Part shown: positions 39,601 to 49,003 of the stretch, in pieces | Layout: each line of letters begins with the position of its first letter | How positions within the stretch are numbered: position 1 is the first letter of the stretch | NCBI GenBank assembly: GCA_002387845.1 | Contig: DGLB01000073.1 | Location: 38,160 to 102,159 of the forward strand | Source of the DNA: Stenotrophomonas maltophilia | Lineage (GTDB): Bacteria; Pseudomonadota; Gammaproteobacteria; Xanthomonadales; Xanthomonadaceae | DNA length: 64,000 nt | Reading direction: 5' to 3' | Notes under the pieces: generated by a model | What the model was told of the DNA's origin: nothing | Seen by the model: the letters and a program-made list of their open reading frames with translations, nothing else | Databases searched by the model: none | Translations under genes and position numbers: made by a program

Positions 39601-41709
39601 TTACTCGGCCGAAGCGCCTTCGCCTTCTTCCACGGCCTTCATGGACAGGCGGATGCGGCCCTGCTTGTCCACTTCCAGCACCTTGACCTTGACCACATCG
39701 CCTTCCTTCAGCTTGTCGCCGACCTTCTCGACGCGCTCGCTGGAGATCTGCGAGACGTGGACCAGACCGTCCTTGCCCGGCAGGATGGTGACGAACGCAC
39801 CGAAGTCCATGATCTTGGCGACCTTGCCTTCGTAGATGCGGCCCGGCTCGACGTCCGAGGTGATCTGCTCGATGCGCGACTTGGCAGCCTGTGCAGCGAT
39901 GGCATTGACCGAAGCGATGACGATGGTGCCGTCGTCCTGGATGTCGATCTGGGTGCCGGTTTCCTTGGTGATGGCCTGGATGGTGGAACCACCCTTGCCG
40001 ATCACTTCGCGGATCTTGTCCGGGTGGATCTTGATGGTCAGCAGGCGCGGCGCGTAGTCCGACAGCTCGGCACGCGGGGCGGTCAGGCCGTGGGCCATTT
40101 CACCCAGGATGTGCAGACGGCCAGCCTTGGCCTGCTGCAGGGCCTGCTTCATGATCTCTTCGGTGATGCCTTCGATCTTGATGTCCATCTGCAGGGCGGA
40201 GATGCCCTCAGCGGTACCGGCAACCTTGAAGTCCATGTCACCCAGGTGATCTTCGTCACCCAGGATGTCGGACAGGACGACGAAGCGGTCGCCTTCCTTG
40301 ACCAGACCCATGGCGATACCGGCGACCGGCGACTTCACCGGCACGCCGGCGTCCATCAGAGCCAGCGACGAGCCGCAGACCGAGGCCATCGACGAGGAGC
40401 CGTTGGATTCGGTGATTTCCGAGACGACGCGGATGGTGTACGGGAAGGCTTCCAGCGACGGCATCACCGCCAGCACGCCGCGCTTGGCCAGACGGCCGTG
40501 GCCGATTTCACGACGCTTCGGCGCGCCGAAGCGGCCGCACTCGCCCACCGAGAACGGAGGGAAGTTGTAATGGAACAGGAAGTTTTCCTTGTACTCACCG
40601 GCAACGGCATCAATGACCTGGCCGTCACGGGCGGTGCCCAGGGTGATGGCGACGATGGCCTGGGTTTCGCCACGGGTGAACAGCGAGGAACCGTGGGTAC
40701 GCGGCAGCACGCCGGTCTTCACGGTGATCGGGCGGACGGTGTCCAGCGCACGGCCGTCGATGCGGACCTTGGTGTCCAGCACCGAGTCACGCATGGTGCG
40801 GTATTCCAGCTCGCCGAATTCCTTGGCCAGTTCGGCACCGTTCCAGCCTTCAGCGGCAACGCGGCCGGCCAGCGATTCGGTGACGTCCTTCTTGATCGCG
40901 GCGATGGCGTCGCGGCGCTGCAGCTTGTCGCGGACCTGGAAGGCTTCGCCCAGGCGCGGGCCGATGGCTTCCTTCAGGGCGCTGATCAGCACGTCGTTCT
41001 TCACCGGGGCAACCCAGGTCGACGGCTTGGTGCCGGCTTCCACGGTCAGCTCGTTGATGGCGTTGATGACCTTCTGCATTTCGCGGTGACCGAAGGTCAC
41101 GGCGCCCAGCATCACTTCTTCGGACAGCAGCGCGGCTTCGGATTCAACCATCAGCACGGCGTTGGAGGTACCGGCAACCACCAGCTCCAGTTCCGAATCC
41201 TTCAGTTCGGTCACGCTCGGGTTGAGGATGTACTCACCGTTCTTGTAACCGACCTTGGCAGCGCCGATCGGGCCCATGAACGGGGTGCCGGCCAGCGACA
41301 GGGCGGCCGAGGCACCGATCAGGGCGGCGATGTCGCCGTCCACGTCCGGGTTCAGCGACATCACCGTGGCGATGATCTGCACTTCGTTGCGGTAGTCTTC
41401 CGGGAACAGCGGACGGATCGGACGGTCGATCAGACGCGAGATCAGGGTTTCCTTCTCGGTGGCGCGACCTTCGCGCTTGAAGAAGCCACCCGGGATGCGG
41501 CCACCGGCGTAGAACTTTTCCTGATAATCAACGGTCAGCGGGAAGAAGTCCTGGCCTTCGCGCGCGCTCTTGGCGGCGACGGCAGTGACCAGCAGCACGG
41601 TGTCGTCCATCTTGACGATGACGGCACCACTGGCCTGACGGGCGATTTCGCCGGTTTCAAGCGTGACGGTGTGCTTGCCGTACTGGAAGGTTTTGGTGAT
41701 TTTTGCCAC
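39601..41709 (-). CDS. pnp: Polynucleotide phosphorylase
   Basis: The 702-residue enzyme MAKITKTFQYGKHTVTLETG has two RNase PH-like domains, with phosphate-binding segments SGAVIVKMDDTVLLVT and THGSSLFTRGETQAIVAITL. A KH domain (IHPDKIREVIGKGGSTIQAI) and an S1 domain (GRIYEGKVAKIMDFGAFVTI) follow. It degrades RNA phosphorolytically within the degradosome. Sequence is xanthomonad-like. It follows rpsO as in most bacteria. Confidence 0.97.
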   Translation of the reverse strand: MAKITKTFQYGKHTVTLETGEIARQASGAVIVKMDDTVLLVTAVAAKSAREGQDFFPLTVDYQEKFYAGGRIPGGFFKREGRATEKETLISRLIDRPIRPLFPEDYRNEVQIIATVMSLNPDVDGDIAALIGASAALSLAGTPFMGPIGAAKVGYKNGEYILNPSVTELKDSELELVVAGTSNAVLMVESEAALLSEEVMLGAVTFGHREMQKVINAINELTVEAGTKPSTWVAPVKNDVLISALKEAIGPRLGEAFQVRDKLQRRDAIAAIKKDVTESLAGRVAAEGWNGAELAKEFGELEYRTMRDSVLDTKVRIDGRALDTVRPITVKTGVLPRTHGSSLFTRGETQAIVAITLGTARDGQVIDAVAGEYKENFLFHYNFPPFSVGECGRFGAPKRREIGHGRLAKRGVLAVMPSLEAFPYTIRVVSEITESNGSSSMASVCGSSLALMDAGVPVKSPVAGIAMGLVKEGDRFVVLSDILGDEDHLGDMDFKVAGTAEGISALQMDIKIEGITEEIMKQALQQAKAGRLHILGEMAHGLTAPRAELSDYAPRLLTIKIHPDKIREVIGKGGSTIQAITKETGTQIDIQDDGTIVIASVNAIAAQAAKSRIEQITSDVEPGRIYEGKVAKIMDFGAFVTILPGKDGLVHVSQISSERVEKVGDKLKEGDVVKVKVLEVDKQGRIRLSMKAVEEGEGASAE

Positions 41710-41860
41710 GGGGGATTTCCTTGGATGATGCTGTCTGCGAATGGACCGCCGGCGACCCTTGCCGCCTGCGGGTGACCGGCTGTTCCGGTCCAGGCAATGT
41801 GATGCGGTACTACCAAAACAAAACCGCGGCGCATTCCTGCGCCGCGGTCGGGGTTCTTGC

Positions 41861-42121
41861 TTAGCGACGCAGGCCGAGCTTTTCGATCAGGGCCTTGTAA
41901 CGCTCGACGTCCTTCTTCTTCAGGTAGTCGAGCAGGCTGCGGCGGCGGTTGACCATCTGCAGCAGGCCGCGACGGCTGTGGTGATCCTTCTTGTGGGTCT
42001 TGAAGTGGCCGGTCAGCAGTTCGATGCGGGCGGTCAGCAGGGCGACCTGGACTTCCGGGGAACCGGTGTCGGCGGCGCTGCGCTTGTTGTCTTCAATAAC
42101 CTTCTGGGTGTCGATCGACAT
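41861..42121 (-). CDS. rpsO: 30S ribosomal protein S15
   Basis: The 86-residue protein MSIDTQKVIEDNKRSAADTG has the S15 signature LLTGHFKTHKKDHHSRRGLL. It binds 16S rRNA early in 30S assembly and autoregulates. ATG 42,121; a longer frame upstream is not coding. 150 bases before pnp. Confidence 0.96.
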   Translation of the reverse strand: MSIDTQKVIEDNKRSAADTGSPEVQVALLTARIELLTGHFKTHKKDHHSRRGLLQMVNRRRSLLDYLKKKDVERYKALIEKLGLRR

Positions 42122-42282
42122 GTCTTTTTTCTCTTGGATGCGTGGCCCGCAGAAACGTCCCAGTGACGTACCGCGTGACTCGCCGTGAACGGAAAGATGA
42201 ACCTGCGGATGCAGGCTGCCTTGAAAAGGCCGCGAAATTGTAACGGTCGGGGGCTCCGGGGACAAGCGCCGGGGGCGTCAGG

Positions 42283-43191
42283 TCACAGGTTGAAGCGGCG
42301 CTGCGGAGCCAGAAGGCCGGCTTCATCCACCTGCCCGAGCCCCTGGATCTGGCCGTCCGGACCGTACACGGCCACCCCGCCCTGTGCCCAATCCGGATTG
42401 CGGAGGCGCTGCCCCATGCAGAAGCGCCGCGCCTGTTCAGCATCCAGTTCGACACGGGGGTAATGCGCCAGGCCCTCGGCCAGCGGCAGCAGCAGCGCGT
42501 CCATGGCGGCCTCGTCGCCCTGCTCCACCAGCTGCCGCAGGGTGTCGAGCGTGACCATGGGCGCGTCGCGGAACGGGTCCACCCACAGCCGCCGCAGGCC
42601 GGCGATATGCGCGCCGCAGCCGAGGGTTTCGCCCAGGTCACGGGCAATGCTGCGGATGTAGGTCCCTGAACCGCAGGTCACGCGCAGCCGCAGGCGATCA
42701 GGCTGCTGATCCAGTACCTCGATCGCGTGCACCTCGACCTCGCGTTCAGGGGCCTCGATGGCATCCCCGCGGCGGGCCTTCACATAGAGCGGCTCGCCCC
42801 CCTGCTTGAGCGCCGAATAGATCGGTGCGCGCTGTCGTATACGACCCCTCAAGGGAACCAGGGCCGCCTCCAGCTGTTCGGGGCTGATCGCCGGCACCGG
42901 GCGCTCACGCAGCACGCTGCCATCGGAGTCGTCGGTATCAGTGGTCTGGCCCAGTACGACGTCTGCGTCATAGGCCTTGGCCGAGCCCAGCAGCAGGCCA
43001 GCGATCTTGGTGGCTTCGCCGAAGCACAGCGGCAGCAAGCCGGTCGCCAGCGGATCGAGGCTGCCGGTATGGCCGCCCTTCTCGGCCCGGAACAGGCGGC
43101 GGGCCACCTGCAGCGCGGCGTTGGAACTCATGCCGGTCGACTTGTCGAGCAGCAGAATGCCGTCCAGACGGCGGAACGTGATTCGGGTCAT
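42283..43191 (-). CDS. truB: tRNA pseudouridine-55 synthase
   Basis: The 302-residue enzyme MTRITFRRLDGILLLDKSTG has the TruB catalytic region GHTGSLDPLATGLLPLCFGE, with Asp about 46. VTCGSGTYIRSIARDLGETL lies near residue 175 and a PUA-like tail at the C-terminus. It modifies U55 in the tRNA T-loop. It lies between rbfA and rpsO in the conserved order. Confidence 0.95.
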   Translation of the reverse strand: MTRITFRRLDGILLLDKSTGMSSNAALQVARRLFRAEKGGHTGSLDPLATGLLPLCFGEATKIAGLLLGSAKAYDADVVLGQTTDTDDSDGSVLRERPVPAISPEQLEAALVPLRGRIRQRAPIYSALKQGGEPLYVKARRGDAIEAPEREVEVHAIEVLDQQPDRLRLRVTCGSGTYIRSIARDLGETLGCGAHIAGLRRLWVDPFRDAPMVTLDTLRQLVEQGDEAAMDALLLPLAEGLAHYPRVELDAEQARRFCMGQRLRNPDWAQGGVAVYGPDGQIQGLGQVDEAGLLAPQRRFNL

Positions 43192-43319
43192 GTCAGGTAA
43201 TCAAATCGCTGGGCGGAAAGCGCCTGTCCCGTGAGACGCGGTGGTGTCCGCGCGCATGGCGATGCGTTCATCATATTGGCGCCCAACGGTCTGATGGCGC
43301 GGCGGTGCCCGGCGTGGTA

Positions 43320-43709
43320 TCAGTTTTCTTCGTCTTCCGCCTTGCGGCTCTTTTCCGCCGCAACGGTATCCGGCAGGTCGCGCAGCAGGTTGTCGATATG
43401 CTCGCCGCGATCCACCGAATCGTCGTAGTGGAAGTACAGCTCGGGCACATGACGCAGCTTCATCGCACGCGCCAGGTTCATGCGCAGGTCCCAGGCGATC
43501 TCCTTCAAGCCCTTCACCGCTTCGGCCGAACGCTCCGGCATCAACGCGGTGACGAAGACCTTGGCATGCGCCATGTCACGGGTGATTTCCACGTCCGAAA
43601 CACTTACCGACGGCAGGCCGTGTTCGCGCACCGCGTTGTGCACGAGGGTTCCCAGTTCACGACGGAGCTGGGCGGAAACACGGTCAGTTCGATGGAAGGT
43701 TTTGGGCAC
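43320..43709 (-). CDS. rbfA: Ribosome-binding factor A
   Basis: The 129-residue protein MPKTFHRTDRVSAQLRRELG has the RbfA pattern with VSVSDVEITRDMAHAKVFVT and RHVPELYFHYDDSVDRGEHI. It helps 30S maturation and cold growth. The xanthomonad copy, 60 bases after infB. Confidence 0.94.
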   Translation of the reverse strand: MPKTFHRTDRVSAQLRRELGTLVHNAVREHGLPSVSVSDVEITRDMAHAKVFVTALMPERSAEAVKGLKEIAWDLRMNLARAMKLRHVPELYFHYDDSVDRGEHIDNLLRDLPDTVAAEKSRKAEDEEN

Positions 43710-43739
43710 GGGGATCTCTTGATTCGATAGCAGGTGAAA

Positions 43740-43763
43740 GGGGCCCGACTGTCGTCGGGCCCC
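43740..43763 (-). terminator. Strong hairpin between infB and rbfA
   Basis: GGGGCCCGAC and GTCGGGCCCC form a perfect 10-bp stem with a four-base loop. On the minus strand it is followed by TTTC, so it may act as a weak terminator or a processing/attenuation element rather than a complete stop. Confidence 0.5.
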
Positions 43764-43769
43764 GGGGCA

Positions 43770-46631
43770 TTACAGGGTACGCGGCACTTCGATACGCTCG
43801 AAGCATTCGATCTGGTCGCCGGCCTTGACGTCGTTGTAGGCCTTCACGCCGATACCACATTCGGTACCGTTGCGAACCTCGTCGACGTTCTCCTTGAAGC
43901 GGCGCAGCGATTCCAGTTCGCCTTCGAACACCACCACGCTGTCGCGCAGGACGCGGATCGGCTTGCTGCGCTTGACCACGCCTTCGATGACCATGCAACC
44001 GGCCACCGCGCCGAACTTCGAGCTGCGGAACACGTCGCGGACCTGGGCGATACCGATGATCTCTTCGCGGATTTCCACGCCGAGCAGACCGGACGCCACC
44101 TGCTTCACCTGATCGATCACGTCATAGATGATCGAGAAGTAACGCAGGTCCACGCCATTGGCTTCGATGATGCGACGTGCCGAGGCGTCCGCACGCACGT
44201 TGAAGCCGATCACGGTGGCCTTGGAGGCCACGGCGGAGTTGGCGTCGGACTCGGTGATGCCGCCCACGCCGGAGTGGATCACGTTGATGCGGATGTCTTC
44301 GTTGGACAGCGCGACCAGTGCCTGGCTCAATGCCTGCACCGAACCCTGCACGTCGGCCTTGATCACCAGGTTCAGCACCTGCTGGCCATTGCCCTTGCCC
44401 AGGGTCGCCATGATGTCTTCCATGCGGCTGCCGGCGGACTGGACCATGCGCGATTCACGGCGCTTGGTATCGCGCTGCTGCGCGACGTCCTTGGCCAGAC
44501 GCTCGTCGTCGACGACCACGAAGTCATCGCCGGCATCCGGCACACCAGACAGACCCAGCACCTGCACCGGAATCGACGGACCGGCGCTGTCAGGCTGCTT
44601 GCCGGTTTCATCGAACAGCGCACGCACACGACCGTACTGGATGCCACACACCAGGTAGTCGCCCTTCTTGAGCTGACCCTGCTGCACCAGCACGGTGGCG
44701 ATCGGGCCACGGCCCTTGTCAAGCGAGGACTCGATGACCACGCCGCTGGCGCGGCCTTCAGACACGGCCTTCAGTTCCAGCAGTTCGGCCTGGATCGAAA
44801 TCGCGTCAAGCAGGTTGTCGATTCCGGTACCGGCCTTGGCGGAGATTTCCACCATCTGGATGTCGCCACCGAAGTCTTCGGCCACGACCTGCTCACCGAG
44901 CAGTTCGTTCTTGACCCGCATCGGGTCGGCACCGGACTTGTCGATCTTGTTGATGGCCACGATCAGCGGCACACCGGCCGAACGCGCGTGCTGGATGGCT
45001 TCCTTGGTCTGCGGCATGACGCCGTCGTCGGCGGCCACGACCAGCACCACGATGTCGGTCAGCTTGGCACCGCGGGCACGCATCGAGGTGAACGCGGCGT
45101 GGCCCGGGGTATCCAGGAAGCTGATCACGCCCTTCGGCGTTTCCACGTGGTACGCACCGATGTGCTGGGTAATGCCACCGGCTTCGCCACCGGCCACCTT
45201 GGTGCGGCGGATGTAATCCAGCAGCGAGGTCTTGCCGTGGTCGACGTGACCCATCACGGTCACCACCGGAGCGCGTGGCAGCGCTTCGGATTCGGCCTGG
45301 GATTCTTCTTCGGCGGTGAACGCTTCCGGATCATCCAGCGCAGCAATGTGCGCCTTGTGGCCCATCTCTTCCACGACGATCATCGCGGTGTCCTGGTCCA
45401 GCGGCTGGTTGATGGTGACCATCTGGCCCATCTTCATCAACGACTTGATCACCTCGGAGGCCTTGATGGCCATCTTGTGGGCCAGCTCGGACACGGTGAT
45501 GGTCTCGGGCACATAGACGTCGAGCACGCGCGCTTCCACCGGCGCAGCCGATTGCGCGCCACGGTTGTCGTTGCGATCGTTGCCACGGCGGCCACGGGGG
45601 CCGGAGCGCCAGTTGTTGCCACGGCCAGCCACGCCACCCGAGGAATCTCCACGGGTCTTGAGCTCTTTCTTCTTGCCATTGCTGTCGTTCTGGTTGCTCC
45701 AGCTCGACGACAGCTTGGCCGACTTGACTTCCTTGTTGCCAGGCGCTGCGCCAGCGGCAGGCTTGGCAGCGCCAGTCCCGGTGGTGGCAGGCTTGTGCAA
45801 GGTGCCCTTCTTGGCATCAGCGGCCTTGACATCCTTCTTCTCTTCCGAAGGCTTCTTGGCCACCAGCACCTTCTTGGGCGCGTTCATCATCGCGCGAATG
45901 GCTTCCGCTTCGGCCAGGGCCTTGCGGCGGCGCTCGTCCAGATCGACAGCGCGCGCGGTTTCCTCCGCCTCACGGGCCTTGGATTCGTCTTCAGCCTTTT
46001 TCTTGGCTTCAGCCTGCGCTTCGTTGCGGGCAGCCAGCTCCTGGGCATGGCGGCGGGCCGCTTCTTCCTGCTCGGCAGCTTCCTGGGCCTTGCGCTCCTG
46101 CGTCTTGGCCACATAGGCAGCGGCGCGCTCCTCGGCCTCGCGCTCCTTGCGCTCGCGGTCTTCGCGTTCGGTGCGATCGGCACGCTGCTGCACCAGGTCC
46201 GCTTCCTGCTTGCTGATCAGCTCAGCTTCGCGGCGGGCTTCCTCTTCGCGCTTGACCAGCTCAGCCTTGTGTTCGGCTTCCTTTTGCTTGGCTTCGGCGT
46301 GCTTGAGCGCTTCTTCGGCATCGGGCTCGGCAACTTCGTCACGTTTGACGAAGGTACGCTTCTTTCGCACTTCCACCTGGATGGTGCGTGCCCTGCCGGT
46401 GGCGTCGGCTTGTTTGATCTCGCTGGTAGATTTCTTGGTCAATGTGATCTTCTTGCGGTCGGCAGCGCCGTGGGCGGCCTGCAGATGGGACAACAGCGCT
46501 TGTTTGTCCGATTCGGTCAGTGCATCGGATGCATTTTGCTTGGACACACCTGCAGCTTGCAGTTGTTCCAGCAATGTATCCGGTGATTTCTTGAGTTCAA
46601 CAGCGAACTCGGCGACAGTATTACTCGACAT
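43770..46631 (-). CDS. infB: Translation initiation factor IF-2, hybrid of two taxa
   Basis: The 953-residue frame starts MSSNTVAEFAVELKKSPDTL. The N-terminal ~455 residues (KKITLTKKSTSEIKQADATG, KLSSSWSNQN, KMAIKASEVIKSLMKMGQ) match Comamonas-type IF-2. The rest (VETPKGVISFLDTPGHAAFT, SIIYDVIDQVKQVASGLLGV, IECFERIEVPRTL) matches xanthomonad IF-2. The P-loop GHVDHGKT (461-468) and the following bases lie at the changeover. As a protein it is full length with all G motifs and IF-2 domains. The hybrid is more plausibly an assembly join than a natural gene. Confidence 0.93.
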   Translation of the reverse strand: MSSNTVAEFAVELKKSPDTLLEQLQAAGVSKQNASDALTESDKQALLSHLQAAHGAADRKKITLTKKSTSEIKQADATGRARTIQVEVRKKRTFVKRDEVAEPDAEEALKHAEAKQKEAEHKAELVKREEEARREAELISKQEADLVQQRADRTEREDRERKEREAEERAAAYVAKTQERKAQEAAEQEEAARRHAQELAARNEAQAEAKKKAEDESKAREAEETARAVDLDERRRKALAEAEAIRAMMNAPKKVLVAKKPSEEKKDVKAADAKKGTLHKPATTGTGAAKPAAGAAPGNKEVKSAKLSSSWSNQNDSNGKKKELKTRGDSSGGVAGRGNNWRSGPRGRRGNDRNDNRGAQSAAPVEARVLDVYVPETITVSELAHKMAIKASEVIKSLMKMGQMVTINQPLDQDTAMIVVEEMGHKAHIAALDDPEAFTAEEESQAESEALPRAPVVTVMGHVDHGKTSLLDYIRRTKVAGGEAGGITQHIGAYHVETPKGVISFLDTPGHAAFTSMRARGAKLTDIVVLVVAADDGVMPQTKEAIQHARSAGVPLIVAINKIDKSGADPMRVKNELLGEQVVAEDFGGDIQMVEISAKAGTGIDNLLDAISIQAELLELKAVSEGRASGVVIESSLDKGRGPIATVLVQQGQLKKGDYLVCGIQYGRVRALFDETGKQPDSAGPSIPVQVLGLSGVPDAGDDFVVVDDERLAKDVAQQRDTKRRESRMVQSAGSRMEDIMATLGKGNGQQVLNLVIKADVQGSVQALSQALVALSNEDIRINVIHSGVGGITESDANSAVASKATVIGFNVRADASARRIIEANGVDLRYFSIIYDVIDQVKQVASGLLGVEIREEIIGIAQVRDVFRSSKFGAVAGCMVIEGVVKRSKPIRVLRDSVVVFEGELESLRRFKENVDEVRNGTECGIGVKAYNDVKAGDQIECFERIEVPRTL

Positions 46632-46654
46632 ATCTTGTTCCGTGCCTCCTGACC

Positions 46655-48139
46655 TTATTCCTGTCCATCAAACCAATGTTCGCGGGCCTTCATGATCAAG
46701 GCTTTTGCGTCATCGGCAGACTGTCCGGTCAGCTCGGTCAATTCATCAATGGCCAAATCGGCCAGGTCGTCACGCGTGTGGATTCCACCAGCTTCCAGCT
46801 GGGCTACCAACTCAGGCGTCATCCCTTCCAGATCACGCAACTCTTGGGAAACACGGGCAACACTCTCTTCGTGGACAATTTCCATCGTCAGCAGCGCATC
46901 CTTGGCACGGGTGCGCAGCTCATTGACGGTCTCTTCATCGAAGCTCTCGATTTCCAGCATTTCCTGCAGTGGCACATAGGCCACTTCTTCCAGGCTGGAG
47001 AAACCTTCTTCGATCAGGATGTCAGCGATTTCCTCATCCACATCCAGCTTTTCCATGAACAGCTTGCGGGAAGTGCTGGTTTCCTCTTCCTGCTTCTGGG
47101 CCGACTCGGCCGCGTCCATGATGTTGATCTTCCACCCCGTCAGATCGGAGGCAAGACGCACATTCTGACCGCCACGGCCGATGGCGATCGCGAGGTTTTC
47201 CTCGTCCACCACCACATCCATGGCGTGCTTTTCTTCGTCCACGACGATCGAGGACACATTGGCCGGAGCCAGTGCACCGATGACGAACTGGGCGGGATCC
47301 TCGGACCACAGCACGATGTCCACGCGCTCGCCGGCGAGCTCATTGGTCACCACGTTCACGCGGCTGCCGCGTACACCCACGCAGGTGCCGATCGGGTCAA
47401 TGCGCTTGTCGTGGCTCAGCACGGCAATCTTGGCGCGGCTGCCTGGGTCACGGGCGCAGCTCTTGATCTCCAGCAGGCCTTGCTCGATTTCGGGCACTTC
47501 GTTGCGGAACAGCTCGACCATGAACTCGGGCGCAGAGCGCGACAGCAGGATCGGCGCGCCGCGCAGGGTCAGGTCCACGTCCATGATCATGGCGCGGACA
47601 CGGTCACCATTGCGCAGATTTTCCTTCGGAATCATTTCACCGCGCTTCAGGCGGCCTTCGACGCGGCCGGACTCGACGATGATGTCGCCCTTGTCCATGC
47701 GCTTGACGGTGCCGTTGAAGATCTTGTCGCCGCGCGCCATGAAGTCGTTGAGCAGCATTTCGCGCTCGGCATCACGGATCTTTTGCAAAATGACCTGCTT
47801 GGCCGCCATCGCACCGATACGGCCGATAGGCACGGATTCGATCTGCTCTTCAATGTAATCGCCGACCTGCACATCCTCCTTGCGGTCGACCGCGTCCATC
47901 AGCATTTCTTCGGCATCTGGGTTTTGCAGGCCCGCATCATCGGGCACCACCAGCCAGCGGCGGAAAGTGTCGTAATCGCCGGTATCGAGATCGATAGCCA
48001 CACGCACATCCACTTCGCCGGGATACAGCTTTTTCGTGGCCTGGGCCAGGGCAGATTCCACGGCGCCAAACACCACATCGCGCTCTACGTTCTTTTCGCG
48101 CGCGATGGCATCCACCAGCATCAACAATTCGCGATTCAT
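46655..48139 (-). CDS. nusA: Transcription termination/antitermination factor NusA
   Basis: The 494-residue protein starts MNRELLMLVDAIAREKNVER. Domains: N-terminal RNAP-binding (to about 130), S1 (GDKIFNGTVKRMDKGDIIVE), KH1 (IDPIGTCVGVRGSRVNVVTN) and KH2 (ENLAIAIGRGGQNVRLASDL), then helix-hairpin-helix repeats to FDGQE. It controls pausing, termination and antitermination. Comamonadaceae-like, in contrast to the xanthomonad genes left of the infB join. 23 bases before infB. Confidence 0.95.
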   Translation of the reverse strand: MNRELLMLVDAIAREKNVERDVVFGAVESALAQATKKLYPGEVDVRVAIDLDTGDYDTFRRWLVVPDDAGLQNPDAEEMLMDAVDRKEDVQVGDYIEEQIESVPIGRIGAMAAKQVILQKIRDAEREMLLNDFMARGDKIFNGTVKRMDKGDIIVESGRVEGRLKRGEMIPKENLRNGDRVRAMIMDVDLTLRGAPILLSRSAPEFMVELFRNEVPEIEQGLLEIKSCARDPGSRAKIAVLSHDKRIDPIGTCVGVRGSRVNVVTNELAGERVDIVLWSEDPAQFVIGALAPANVSSIVVDEEKHAMDVVVDEENLAIAIGRGGQNVRLASDLTGWKINIMDAAESAQKQEEETSTSRKLFMEKLDVDEEIADILIEEGFSSLEEVAYVPLQEMLEIESFDEETVNELRTRAKDALLTMEIVHEESVARVSQELRDLEGMTPELVAQLEAGGIHTRDDLADLAIDELTELTGQSADDAKALIMKAREHWFDGQE

Positions 48140-48208
48140 GCGACGACTCTCCTATTTCAATCTTTAACCAGAAGGCAGCATCAGCAGCGCCACCATGTGC
48201 GGGGCCAA

Positions 48209-48808
48209 TCAGGCCTGGGTATCGTCGGCGGCCTCTGCCGCCGCCCTGCCCTTGAAGCTCACGATGGGGGCCAGACGCGCTTCACGCAATTCATCAAGCG
48301 TAAAGCCCAGGCTTTGCAGCGGTGCGGGCGGGCGCTTCTTGCTCACGCGGGCACCAGGCTTGACAGGTGGCGCATCGCTCCAGACGATCTGCCAGCCACC
48401 GGCCTCGGTACGCTCGAGCGTGCCGCGAAACTTCTTGCGATTGGCGCTGATGGTCGTGCCTTCGGCAGCGGCACCGATGGACTCCTTCAGCGTCAGGTCC
48501 ACCACCGCGCCGGTGAAGCGGATGAAATCCTGCTCATGGCGCAATGGGCGGTCGATACCGGGCGAGGACACTTCGAGGCGCTTGTACTCCACGCCATCGA
48601 CTTCCAGCGCAAACTGCAGCTGGCGGGTGACTTTCTCGCAATCCTCCACCGTGACAAACTGTTCTGGCACGCCTTCCGGGCGGACGTCATCCGCACTCCA
48701 AGGCAGGTCGATGGTAATGCGCAAAAGGCCGCTGGCAGAGCGTTCGATCTCCACCAAGTCGTAGCCCAGGCCGCTCACCGTTTGTAGGGTGGTTTCTTGC
48801 AAGCTCAC
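48209..48808 (-). CDS. rimP: Ribosome maturation factor RimP
   Basis: The 199-residue product (GTG start) has MSLQETTLQTVSGLGYDLVE then VSSPGIDRPLRHEQDFIRFT, the RimP signature. The C-terminal SH3-like domain is followed by an extension (EARLAPIVSFKGRAAAEAAD) seen in Burkholderiales. It aids 30S assembly and heads rimP-nusA-infB. No strong ribosome site was seen before GTG; a TTG at 48,802 is possible. Confidence 0.9.
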   Translation of the reverse strand: MSLQETTLQTVSGLGYDLVEIERSASGLLRITIDLPWSADDVRPEGVPEQFVTVEDCEKVTRQLQFALEVDGVEYKRLEVSSPGIDRPLRHEQDFIRFTGAVVDLTLKESIGAAAEGTTISANRKKFRGTLERTEAGGWQIVWSDAPPVKPGARVSKKRPPAPLQSLGFTLDELREARLAPIVSFKGRAAAEAADDTQA

Positions 48809-48895
48809 GTGTGCTATTTATCCCGCAAATACAAAAAACCCGAGAACCACGGAATGTTACACATTCCGCAGCATCGAGCTGAAAAACATGCGACC

Positions 48896-48923
48896 AAAAA
48901 AAATGGGCGGTTGGCACCGCCCA
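48896..48923 (-). terminator. Terminator downstream of the thioredoxin-like gene
   Basis: GGGCGG and CCGCCC form a 6-bp stem around TGCCAA, followed on the minus strand by A then eight or more T. It separates the thioredoxin-like gene from rimP-nusA-infB. A second small stem (GGAATG/CATTCC, 48,851-48,867) lies in the rimP leader. Confidence 0.75.
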
Positions 48924-49003
48924 GTTGGTCGTGTAGACATCAATTATAGGGGCAAACCAGTATCGATGCAATGAGGCAGGGTGGCTTTTAGGCGCAGTGG
49001 CGA

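Noticed and set aside
39349..41775. A plus-strand open frame of 808 codons
   Set aside because: Antisense shadow of pnp that extends through the tandem repeats.
45190..45260. Natural horizontal transfer as the explanation for the infB hybrid
   Set aside because: It would need exchange of essential translation genes and at least 19 kb between orders, exactly at the most conserved bases; an assembly join explains the same facts more simply, though reads are needed to settle it.
43734..46586. A plus-strand open frame of 950 codons
   Set aside because: Antisense shadow of infB; low-complexity translation typical of the reverse of a G-domain gene.
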